Of a stretch of DNA of 64,000 bases, positions 24,365 to 31,476 are shown piece by piece. This DNA comes from Mycobacterium colombiense (lineage in GTDB: Bacteria > Actinomycetota > Actinomycetes > Mycobacteriales > Mycobacteriaceae). The translations under genes were made by a program, and so were the position numbers. The notes beneath the pieces are model-generated. The model saw only the letters and a list, made by a program, of their open reading frames with translations. It was not told the DNA's origin and did no database searches. Each line of letters starts with the position of its first letter. The stretch's first letter is position 1. Location of the stretch: the NCBI RefSeq assembly GCF_003284975.1, contig NZ_QMEU01000006.1, positions 1 through 64,000 of the forward strand. The letters are read 5' to 3'.

Positions 24365-26359
24365 GTGCGCCGGGTCGGCCGGCTGGCGATCTGGGACCGG
24401 CCGGAGCGGGCCAGCGGAATCCCGGCACTCGACGGGCTGCGCGCGATCGCCGTCGCGCTGGTGCTCATCGGGCACGGCGGCATCCCCGGCGTCACCGGCG
24501 GATTCATCGGCGTCGACGTGTTTTTCGTACTCAGCGGTTTCCTAATCACCTCGTTGCTACTGGACGAGTTGGGGCGCACCGGTCGTATCGAGTTGACCGG
24601 CTTCTGGATTCGGCGCGCGCGTCGATTGCTACCGGCGCTGGTGCTGATGGTGCTCACCGTGGCCGCGGCCCGTCAGCTGTTGCCTGACCGGTCGCTGACC
24701 GGCCTGCGCGACGACGCCATCGCCGCCTTCGTGTGGATGGCGAACTGGCGCTTCGTCGCCCAGAAGACGGACTACTTCACCCAGGGCGCCCCGCCCTCGC
24801 CACTGCAGCACACCTGGTCCCTGGGGGTGGAGGAGCAGTACTACTTTGTCTGGCCGGTGTTGCTCATCGCGGTCACCCTGCTGCTCGCCGCGCGCGCGAG
24901 GCGGCGCTCGAGCCGGGCCACGGTCGGCGGCGTGCGGTTCGCCACGTTCGTGATCGCCACCGTGGGCGCGCTGGCCTCCGCGGCGGTCGCGATCGTGATG
25001 ACGTCGGACGGTACCCGCGACCGGATCTACTTCGGCACCGACACCCGCGCGCAGGCGTTGCTGATGGGCGCCGCGTCGGCCGCCCTGCTGGTTCGGGACT
25101 GGCCGTCGATGAACCGCGGCTGGTGCATGATCCGCACCCGGTGGGGTCGCCGGGTGGCCCGAGTCCTGCCGGTGCTCGGTCTGGCGGGACTGGCGGCGGC
25201 GACGCACTACGCCACCGGCGCCAGCGGCGAATTCCGGCACGGCTTGCTGATCGGGGTCGCGGTGGCGGCCGTGATCGTGATCGCACCGGTCGCGCTGGAG
25301 CAGCGCGGGCTCGTCGCCCGGGCGCTCGCGGTGCGCCCGCTGGTGTGGCTGGGCACCATCTCCTACGGCGTGTACCTGTGGCACTGGCCAATCTTCTTGG
25401 CGCTCAACGGCGAACGCACCGGGTGGTCCGGGTTGCCGTTGTTCGCCGCGCGGTGTGGGGCCACGCTGGTGGTGGCCGCGGTGTCGTATTGGCTGCTCGA
25501 GCAACCCATTCGGCGCTGGCGACCGGCTCGGGTGCCGTTGTTGCCGCTGGCGGCCGCGACGGTGGCCAGTGCCGCGGCGGTGACGCTGTTGGTGGTTCCG
25601 GTGGGCACCGGGCCCGGTCTGCGTGAGGTCGGTCTGCCGCCCGGCGTCTCGGCGGTCGCGGCGGTCTCGCCGTCACCGCCCGCGACTAGCCGGCCCCGAG
25701 ATGCCAACCGGCCGTTCACCGTCTCAGTGTTCGGGGACTCCATCGGGTGGACTTGGATGCACTACCTGCCTCCGACGCCGGGGTTTGCGTTTCTGGATCA
25801 CACGGTCATCGGATGCAGCCTGGTGCGCGGGACTCCCTACCGCTACATCGGCCAGACCCTGGAGCAACGGTCCGAGTGCGACGGCTGGCCGATCCGCTGG
25901 TCGAGGCAGGTCAGCCAGGACCAGCCGGACGTCGCGCTGCTGGTCATCGGCCGCTGGGAGACGGTGGACAGGGTCAATGAGGGGCAGTGGACCCATATCG
26001 GTGACCCGACCTTCGACGCCTACCTCAATGGTGAGCTCGAACGGGCACTAACCATCGTCGGCGGCACCGGTGTCCACGTGGTGGTCGCCACCGTCCCGTA
26101 CAGCCGGGGCGGGGAAAAGCCGGACGGCCGCCTGTATCCGGAGGACCAGCCGGATCGGGTCAACCTGTGGAACGCCATGTTGCGCAAGACCGTGAGCCAC
26201 CATCCGAACGTCGCGATCCTCGATCTGAACAAGAAGCTGTGTCCCGACGGCGTCTACACCGCCAAGGTCGACGGCATCAAGGTGCGCAGCGACGGCGTCC
26301 ACCTCACTCCCGAAGGGGTGAAGTGGCTGACGCCGTGGCTCGAGGAATCGCTGCGGTAA
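24365..26359 (+). CDS. Membrane acyltransferase 3 with SGNH domain (Rv0111-like)
   Basis: At least 664 residues. The N-terminal half is an OafA-type acyltransferase-3 domain: GIPALDGLRAIAV, FFVLSGFLIT, FWIRRARRLLPAL, HTWSLGVEEQYY and about ten membrane helices, ending YLWHWPIFL. The C-terminal half is an extracellular SGNH/hydrolase-like domain with VFGDSIGW and DGVHLTPEG. Such proteins O-acylate cell-surface glycans or lipids. It closely matches my memory of M. tuberculosis Rv0111. GTG 24365 is the first standard start, yet the upstream in-frame codons (SRPRWVAPV) look coding. An SD-like AGGAGGGG lies at 24228-24235, so the true start is uncertain. Confidence 0.85.
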   Translation: MRRVGRLAIWDRPERASGIPALDGLRAIAVALVLIGHGGIPGVTGGFIGVDVFFVLSGFLITSLLLDELGRTGRIELTGFWIRRARRLLPALVLMVLTVAAARQLLPDRSLTGLRDDAIAAFVWMANWRFVAQKTDYFTQGAPPSPLQHTWSLGVEEQYYFVWPVLLIAVTLLLAARARRRSSRATVGGVRFATFVIATVGALASAAVAIVMTSDGTRDRIYFGTDTRAQALLMGAASAALLVRDWPSMNRGWCMIRTRWGRRVARVLPVLGLAGLAAATHYATGASGEFRHGLLIGVAVAAVIVIAPVALEQRGLVARALAVRPLVWLGTISYGVYLWHWPIFLALNGERTGWSGLPLFAARCGATLVVAAVSYWLLEQPIRRWRPARVPLLPLAAATVASAAAVTLLVVPVGTGPGLREVGLPPGVSAVAAVSPSPPATSRPRDANRPFTVSVFGDSIGWTWMHYLPPTPGFAFLDHTVIGCSLVRGTPYRYIGQTLEQRSECDGWPIRWSRQVSQDQPDVALLVIGRWETVDRVNEGQWTHIGDPTFDAYLNGELERALTIVGGTGVHVVVATVPYSRGGEKPDGRLYPEDQPDRVNLWNAMLRKTVSHHPNVAILDLNKKLCPDGVYTAKVDGIKVRSDGVHLTPEGVKWLTPWLEESLR

Positions 26360-26362
26360 CCG

Positions 26363-27022
26363 CTAACCGCTTGTGCGGCAGCTGATTTCCATGCTGTCGC
26401 TGTCGCGTACCTGGAAGTTGAAGCTCACGTAGCCGTTGTCGGGGTTGCGCACCCGGTCCAGATAGGGCGCCATGTCGGCCGAGCTGGCGTTGTCGGCGAT
26501 CACCAGCACCCCGGGTGACAGGCGCGGTTCCAGCAGTTCGAGCACGGGCAGGTACAAGTCTTTCCAGCCGTCGAGTAGGACGAAGTCGACCGGTCCCGGC
26601 AACTCCGCCAGCGTGGACAGCGCATCGCCTTCGAGGATGGTGATGACGTCGTCCAAGCCGGTCTCGGCGAACGTCTGCTTGGCCGCGGCGATCTTGGTGT
26701 CGCTCAGTTCGGTGGTCACCACCCGGCCGGTGCCGTTGTCGCGCACCGCGGCGGCCAGGTGTACGGCGGAAATTCCGAAGGACATACCGAATTCGACGAC
26801 GGTGGCCGGGCGGGTGGCCCGAATCAGTGAGTACAGCAGCCGGCCGGCCTCCGGTGTCACCGGAATGTAGAACTCGCTCATCGCATCGGCCCGCTCCTGC
26901 GCGGTCATCGGGCGATCGAAGGTGCCGCGCCGCTCGCGCAGCAGCGACATCTGCTTCCTCGACTCGGCGTACATGCGGTCGAGTACCGATGCGACCCGGG
27001 CATCCTGCAACGTTGTGGTCAT
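26363..27022 (-). CDS. Class I SAM-dependent O-methyltransferase
   Basis: 219-residue methyltransferase of the COMT-like (methyltransferase 3/24) type. The SAM site is VVEFGMSFGISAVHLA around residues 75-90, then VVTTELSDTKIAAAK, EGDALSTLAELPG, and the metal-site-like FVLLDGWKDLY and VLVIADNASS. ATG 27022 begins MTTTLQDARVASVLDRMY; the frame extends further upstream but that sequence is non-coding in composition. It converges on the acyltransferase gene with only three bases between stops. The acceptor is unknown; cell-envelope sugar or small phenolic acceptors are possible. Confidence 0.88.
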   Translation of the reverse strand: MTTTLQDARVASVLDRMYAESRKQMSLLRERRGTFDRPMTAQERADAMSEFYIPVTPEAGRLLYSLIRATRPATVVEFGMSFGISAVHLAAAVRDNGTGRVVTTELSDTKIAAAKQTFAETGLDDVITILEGDALSTLAELPGPVDFVLLDGWKDLYLPVLELLEPRLSPGVLVIADNASSADMAPYLDRVRNPDNGYVSFNFQVRDSDSMEISCRTSG

Positions 27023-27085
27023 GGCGACGAGCCTAAGTGCGCAGCCTGAGCGGGCGCTGGGAGTGCGGCGTCGGACGCTATGCGT

Positions 27086-27115
27086 TTGACGATCCTGCGG
27101 CCCCGGTGTCACTAT
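27086..27115 (+). promoter_or_regulatory. Predicted SigA-type promoter of the M-box transcript
   Basis: TTGACG (27086-27091) and CACTAT (27110-27115) are 18 bases apart. The predicted start, near 27122, falls only a few bases before the 5' strand of the M-box P1 helix, which supports the assignment. Confidence 0.55.
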
Positions 27116-27121
27116 GGACCC

Positions 27122-27348
27122 GCAAGCACCTCGGTAGGTGAGGCGTCTGCATGGATACAGGCCACTGACCCCGAACGTCGAGAGACGCCCCGGGTCAGGA
27201 CAGCTCTTCCCGGACTAAGGGTTGAGCCCAAGTGGCTTCTGGACTGGGAGCGATCGCAAGCGCGGCGAAGCCGGGCGATGCGGGTCGCGACCATTGATTT
27301 GGGTCCGGATACGCCGTGCAGTGCCGAAGCTCCGTCGAGAGGGGTGCG
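27122..27348 (+). promoter_or_regulatory. M-box (ykoK) magnesium riboswitch
   Basis: Conserved M-box core blocks occur in order: GGTAGGTGAGGC, ATGGATACAGGCCACTG, CCGAACGTCGAGAGACGCC, GGGTCAGGACAGC, and near the 3' end GCAGTGCCGAAGCTC. Helices pair: GCCACT (27161-27166) with AGTGGC (27231-27236), CTGACCC (27165-27171) partly alternative with GGGTCAG (27192-27198), and P1 CACCTC (27127-27132) with GGGGTG near 27341. M-box RNAs bind Mg2+ and shut off downstream genes when Mg2+ is plentiful. Here the downstream genes are a uORF, a small protein and an Nramp-like transporter. A longer arm (about 27245-27310) is inserted relative to the B. subtilis RNA as I remember it. Confidence 0.85.
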
Positions 27349-27352
27349 ACCC

Positions 27353-27366
27353 GCGGCGTGTGCCGC
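27353..27366 (+). terminator. Possible expression-platform hairpin after the M-box
   Basis: GCGGC-GTGT-GCCGC forms a perfect 5-bp stem with a tetraloop right after the riboswitch. No T-run follows, so Rho-independent termination is doubtful. A second small stem (GACAC/GTGTC near 27404-27419) lies downstream. Confidence 0.3.
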
Positions 27367-27444
27367 TAGTCATTCCTGCCTCTCTCGTTCAGGTGAACGT
27401 GGTGACACCCGCGTGTGTCTTGGCCGTGAGGAGGTGAGGGCGAG

Positions 27445-27519
27445 ATGAGTCCCGGCGATAGTCCCTATCCGAAATCCGTCTTGTCCCGATCCGGTTCCGG
27501 CATTTCTTTCACCGCCTGA
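27445..27519 (+). CDS. 24-residue upstream ORF in the M-box leader
   Basis: ATG at 27445 follows an exceptionally strong ribosome site (GAGGAGGTGAGG). The frame encodes 24 residues beginning MSPGDSPYPKSV, with three prolines in the first nine residues, and ends TGA at 27517-27519. It lies between the riboswitch and the next gene. By analogy with proline-containing leader peptides that sense magnesium in enteric bacteria, translation of this peptide could modulate downstream expression. That is inference; the ribosome site and frame are directly seen. Confidence 0.5.
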   Translation: MSPGDSPYPKSVLSRSGSGISFTA

Positions 27520-27588
27520 CCTCGCCTGGTCCCGCGCGGCTGAACCGCCATGCCGATGCCGATCGGTCCCTTCGGCAGGAGAAATATC

Positions 27589-27804
27589 ATGGCTTTTGTT
27601 GTTGCACACCGTTTTTCCGTTGCATCCAGGATGCGCGGACGGTCCATGCTGCGTGCTGGCAGGTTGTTGGCCAACAGGTTGCACCTGCGGCCCGGCCTGA
27701 CGCCGCAGGAGCGGGCCAACCTTTACGTCTCGAGGATGCCCATCGCGGTGGTCACCGCGTCGCTGGGTGGCCACGCCTCGGGGTCCCACAGCAACCACCG
27801 TTGA
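27589..27804 (+). CDS. Small basic protein downstream of M-box (71 aa)
   Basis: 71-residue basic protein starting at ATG 27589, eight bases after AGGAG. The core MLRAGRLLANRLHLRPGLTPQERANLYVSRMPIAV is not Arg/Pro noise and looks like a conserved short domain. In M. tuberculosis an M-box precedes the small gene Rv1535; this may be a counterpart, but I cannot verify homology. No signal peptide is present and there is at most one weak hydrophobic stretch. It is probably co-transcribed with the transporter 132 bp downstream. Confidence 0.6.
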   Translation: MAFVVAHRFSVASRMRGRSMLRAGRLLANRLHLRPGLTPQERANLYVSRMPIAVVTASLGGHASGSHSNHR

Positions 27805-27936
27805 GCCGTTCCGCCCGGCCTTGGCGGCGGACGGCGCAGCGTCGCCCGTCGCCGTCGGCGCGTTGAGCGCCGCAACCACGGCAGCCTCAATTCGCTCCAT
27901 CCCTGCGCGAAACCTGTTCGAGATAGCGAGGATTCG

Positions 27937-29739
27937 ATGACTTCGATCCACACCGGCGGCGGCCGCCGGGGCCCGGCGCCTGGCCGGACCCCTACCGCGC
28001 CGGAAAGCTCCGGCGCCGAAGGCGCTACCGTGCTGGATGCCGCGCACGCCGGCGACATCGTCGGCGCGTTCGGACGCATCCGGCGCGACGCGACCGGCGC
28101 ATACGGGGCATTCAGCGGACGCTGGCGGCGCCTGCGGACGCTGGCGGTCATCACCGGTCCCGGACTGATCGTCATGGTGGGCGACAACGACGCCGGTGGC
28201 GTCGCCACCTACGCGCAGGCCGGCCAGAACTACGGCATGGGCCTATTGTGGACGCTTGCGCTGCTGATTCCGGTGCTGTACGTCAACCAGGAGATGGTGC
28301 TGCGGCTGGGCGCGGTGGCGCGGGTTGGCCACGCGCGCTTGATCTTCGAGCGGTTCGGCAAGTTCTGGGGTGCCTTCAGCGTCGGGGACCTGTTGATCCT
28401 CAACGCCTTGACCATCGTGACCGAATTCATTGGTGTCTCGTTGGCTCTCGGCTTCCTGGGCTGCCCGAGGATCGTCGCCGTCCCGGCCGCCGCCGTGCTG
28501 CTGTTCGCCGTGGTGGCCGGCGGATCGTTCCGCCGCTGGGAAAGGTTGATGTTCCTGCTGATCGCGGTGAATGTGCTGATCATCCCGCTGGTGGCGCTGG
28601 TGCATCCGACCCCGAAAGCCACCGCCGCCGGCCTGATCCCGCAATTCCCCGGTGGGCTCAACTCGACGGTGCTGCTGCTGGTGGTGGCGATCGTGGGCAC
28701 CACGGTCGCGCCGTGGCAGCTGTTCTTCCAGCAGTCCAACGTGGTGGACAAGCGCATCACCGCCCGCTGGATCCCTTATGGCCGAGCGGATCTCGCCATC
28801 GGAATCGTCGTGGTGATGGTCGGTGCGACGGCGCTGATGGCGGTGGCGGCGTTCGGATTGGCCGGGACCGCCGACGCGGGACACTTCACCGAAGCGGGGG
28901 CGGTCGCGTCGGGGTTGTCCCAGCACCTGGGCCGAACGGTCGGGGTGCTGTTCGCCATCATCCTGCTGGACGCGTCGCTGATCGGCGCCAACGCCGTCGG
29001 GTTGGCGACCACCTATGCGGTCGGCGATGCCATGGGTAAGCGGCACTCGTTGCACTGGAAGATCAGCGAGGCCCCGCTGTTCTACGGGGGTTACGCGCTG
29101 CTGCTCGGGGTATCGGCGGCGATCTCGTTCAGCCCCGATCACATCCTGGGCCTGGTGACCCAGGGCGTGCAAGCACTCGCCGGCGTGCTGCTTCCCTCGG
29201 CGACCGTCTTCCTGGTGCTGCTGTGCAACGATCGGGCGGTGCTGGGGCCGTGGGTGAACACGGTGCGGCAGAACATCATTGCGTGGACCATCGTGTGGTG
29301 TCTGGTGCTGCTCTCACTGGCATTGACGGCGACCACCTTCTTCCCCGGCCTCGCCACCGGCACCATCGAGGCGGGACTGGCGGCCGGCGCGGTCCTCGGC
29401 ATCGTCGGCGGCGCGGTGATGATCGTCGCCGGGCGGCGACACCTAAAACGGACCGAGGCCGAGGCCATCGTGCGCAGCCTTGGGGGCGGCCTGGATCCGG
29501 GAGAGGTGGACGAACTCGACGATGCCGCGTCGCTGACGCGCGCCGAGCGGCACGCGATACGTCGCCAGGACCGCGCGAGCTGGCAGACCCCCAACCTCGC
29601 CTTGCTCGATCGGCCGGCGATGTCGCCGATGCGGCGGGCGGGGCTGTTGACGCTGCGGGGTTACCTGGTGGTGGCGGTCGCGTTCGTCATCATCAAGATC
29701 GTGCAGGCCGGCGCCGTCGGCCCGGCCGCGTCACTGTGA
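27937..29739 (+). CDS. Nramp-family divalent metal transporter, atypical (probable Mg2+ type)
   Basis: 600-residue protein with about eleven membrane helices after a 65-residue hydrophilic N-terminus, plus a cytoplasmic tail (about 505-570). It is Nramp-like from TM1 (TGPGLIVMVGDNDAGG) onward. The canonical TM1 DPGN is here DNDAGG (residues 83-88), and the TM6 MPH region is TVAPWQ with Ala258 in place of the metal-binding methionine. Loss of this Met is associated with Nramp-related magnesium transporters. With the M-box upstream, Mg2+ uptake is the best guess. The start ATG 27937 follows GCGAGGA. Its 3' end overlaps the next convergent gene by 9 bp. Confidence 0.83.
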   Translation: MTSIHTGGGRRGPAPGRTPTAPESSGAEGATVLDAAHAGDIVGAFGRIRRDATGAYGAFSGRWRRLRTLAVITGPGLIVMVGDNDAGGVATYAQAGQNYGMGLLWTLALLIPVLYVNQEMVLRLGAVARVGHARLIFERFGKFWGAFSVGDLLILNALTIVTEFIGVSLALGFLGCPRIVAVPAAAVLLFAVVAGGSFRRWERLMFLLIAVNVLIIPLVALVHPTPKATAAGLIPQFPGGLNSTVLLLVVAIVGTTVAPWQLFFQQSNVVDKRITARWIPYGRADLAIGIVVVMVGATALMAVAAFGLAGTADAGHFTEAGAVASGLSQHLGRTVGVLFAIILLDASLIGANAVGLATTYAVGDAMGKRHSLHWKISEAPLFYGGYALLLGVSAAISFSPDHILGLVTQGVQALAGVLLPSATVFLVLLCNDRAVLGPWVNTVRQNIIAWTIVWCLVLLSLALTATTFFPGLATGTIEAGLAAGAVLGIVGGAVMIVAGRRHLKRTEAEAIVRSLGGGLDPGEVDELDDAASLTRAERHAIRRQDRASWQTPNLALLDRPAMSPMRRAGLLTLRGYLVVAVAFVIIKIVQAGAVGPAASL

Positions 29740-30675
29740 ATTGGTCGGCAGCAGAACGATTTTCCCGTGGGTATGCCGCCGCTCGAGCTCGGCGTAGGCA
29801 TCGGCGACCCGGTCCAGGGGGTAGGTGGCGGCGATGTCGAACTCGATGGCGCCGGACACGATCAACTCGGCGATCTCGGCGAGCACCTCGGGCGTCGAGG
29901 CGTCCATGCTGCCCTCGGTCTTGGCTCCCACTTCACCGGCCTTCTCGAAGGAGATGATGGTGTCGATCCGCTCGGGTGCCACGCCGAGGTCGACGGCCAG
30001 CTGGACGTAGTCCGGGCCGAACAGATCGATGAAGGCGTCGATTCCGTTGGGCGCAGCCGCGCGCAGCCGCTCGGCGAGCCCGTCACCGTAGGCGATCGGG
30101 ATGACGCCCCGCGAGCGCAGCCAGTCGGCGTTACCCGGCCCCGCGATGCCGAGCACTCGGGCCTGACGCAACACCAGAAGCTGCACGACCAGGCTGCCCA
30201 CCCCGCCCGCGGCGGCCGACACGGCGACCGTCTCACCCGGTCGCGGCCCCACCGCACGCACGGCCGCATAGGCCGTCGCACCGACCACATAGAGCGAACC
30301 CGCTGCCTCCCAACCGAGTTGGGGTGGCTTGCGGATCAATTGGCCCACCGGAACCGCGGTGTGCGTGGCGTGGCTGGACCGGCGCATGCTGAAGCCCAGC
30401 ACCTCGTCACCGACCTTGAAATCGGTGACGCCGGGCCCCAGGGCGGTGACGACGCCGGCGAGGTCGCTGCCCTGGCCGGAGGGAAAGGTGGCCGGGAAGA
30501 TCTCGTGCATCGCCCCGGTCCGGATCCCGGCCTCGCCGGGGTTTATCCCCGCGGCGCGCACTTCGACCACCACCTCACCCCGGCCGGGGGAGGGCATCTC
30601 GATGTCCGCCACGTACAAGACCTCGCGCCCCCCGTAACGGTCGAACCGTACTGCGCGCGCCGCTGCGGCCGTCAT
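29731..30675 (-). CDS. NADP-dependent zinc-free quinone oxidoreductase (MDR superfamily)
   Basis: 314-residue medium-chain reductase of the quinone oxidoreductase (QOR/CrtE-like) group. It has the ARAVRFDRYGGREVL start, VEVRAAGINPGEAGIR, GSDLAGVVTALGPGV, the NADPH site VAVSAAAGGVGSLVVQL (about 147-163) and a C-terminal SGAIEFDIAATYPLDRVADAYAELERRH. No zinc ligands are present. I chose ATG 30675, which follows AAGGAGATCGGT; a start at 30711 would ignore that site. It probably reduces quinones or enones. It converges on and overlaps the transporter gene by 9 bp. Confidence 0.87.
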   Translation of the reverse strand: MTAAAARAVRFDRYGGREVLYVADIEMPSPGRGEVVVEVRAAGINPGEAGIRTGAMHEIFPATFPSGQGSDLAGVVTALGPGVTDFKVGDEVLGFSMRRSSHATHTAVPVGQLIRKPPQLGWEAAGSLYVVGATAYAAVRAVGPRPGETVAVSAAAGGVGSLVVQLLVLRQARVLGIAGPGNADWLRSRGVIPIAYGDGLAERLRAAAPNGIDAFIDLFGPDYVQLAVDLGVAPERIDTIISFEKAGEVGAKTEGSMDASTPEVLAEIAELIVSGAIEFDIAATYPLDRVADAYAELERRHTHGKIVLLPTNSQ

Positions 30676-30856
30676 ACCGATCTCCTTCTGCGCGAGGATG
30701 TTGTCACCCACGCCAGCATAGGCACATCAAAGTGCTACCCACCGGGCGCAGAGTGGGCTTATGTTCGTAGCAAGCCTGGGTCACACCACCATTTCGCCTG
30801 CGGTGTCGGGAGCCGCGGTGCAGGCCGGATACCGATGACACGTGGGAGGGACACGC

Positions 30857-31465
30857 GTGGGAGTTGATCGGATCGGCATCGCCGGTTGTGCCGCTGCCGT
30901 CATCGTGGCGGGGGCCGCGAGCGCCGGATGCGGTGGTGCCGACAAGGCCGCACAGCCGTCTTCGAGTTCCCCGACGTCAACCAGTTCGAGCGCGGTCACC
31001 GGCCCGCCGTCGGGCCAGCCGTCGGACTACGGCTCCTTGCTGATCAAGCCGAACGACGTTGGCGGCGGTCTGACCGCGCCCCAGTCACCCATGCTCAACC
31101 CCAACAACGCGCCGGGAGTCGCGCAGCTGTTCGCCAACGCCGACAGCAGCCGCCGGCTGTGGGACACCATCGTGGTCGCCGCCGACCCATCGGCGGCAGC
31201 GGCCGAATTGGCCACCACCCAAGGCAGTTACAACGGCAAGGTGAACGGGAACTGGCAACCGCTTGCCGTCGGCGCCAACGGGGTGACCATTTCGGGCACC
31301 TCACCGGACAGCTCCCAGGCGATGACGGTGCTGGTCTTCACCGAAGGCAAGGCCCTGGTGACCCTGGAATTCGACAGCGCGCCAAACGACCCGATCGATC
31401 CGGCGATCGCCCTCGACATCGGTCGCAAGCAGGATGCCGCGATCAAACACGGGCTCCCCGGCTAG
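30857..31465 (+). CDS. Putative secreted lipoprotein
   Basis: 202-residue protein with a signal peptide (VGVDRIGIAGCAAAVIVAGAASAGCGG) and a lipobox-like SAGC. This is followed by a Ser/Thr/Pro-rich linker (SSSSPTSTSSS) and a folded domain of about 140 residues (LLIKPNDVGGGLTAPQSP, DTIVVAADPSAAAAELA, VLVFTEGKALVTLEFDS) resembling mycobacterial LppX/sensor-domain-like lipoproteins. GTG 30857 follows GGGAGGGA; an in-frame GTG at 30842 lies on top of that site. No enzymatic motif is visible. It converges on the carboxylic acid reductase gene, 11 bp away. Confidence 0.72.
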   Translation: MGVDRIGIAGCAAAVIVAGAASAGCGGADKAAQPSSSSPTSTSSSAVTGPPSGQPSDYGSLLIKPNDVGGGLTAPQSPMLNPNNAPGVAQLFANADSSRRLWDTIVVAADPSAAAAELATTQGSYNGKVNGNWQPLAVGANGVTISGTSPDSSQAMTVLVFTEGKALVTLEFDSAPNDPIDPAIALDIGRKQDAAIKHGLPG

Positions 31466-31476
31466 CTCAGGCGCCG

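Noticed and set aside
27105..27409. GGTGTCAC (27105-27112) complementary to GTGACACC (27402-27409) as an outer M-box helix
   Set aside because: The first half overlaps the predicted -10 box and would not be transcribed.
27127..27440. Alternative pairing of P1 strand CACCTC with the uORF ribosome site GAGGTG
   Set aside because: It would hide the ribosome site when Mg2+ is low, opposite to normal M-box logic; six bases of complementarity are expected by chance in GC-rich DNA.
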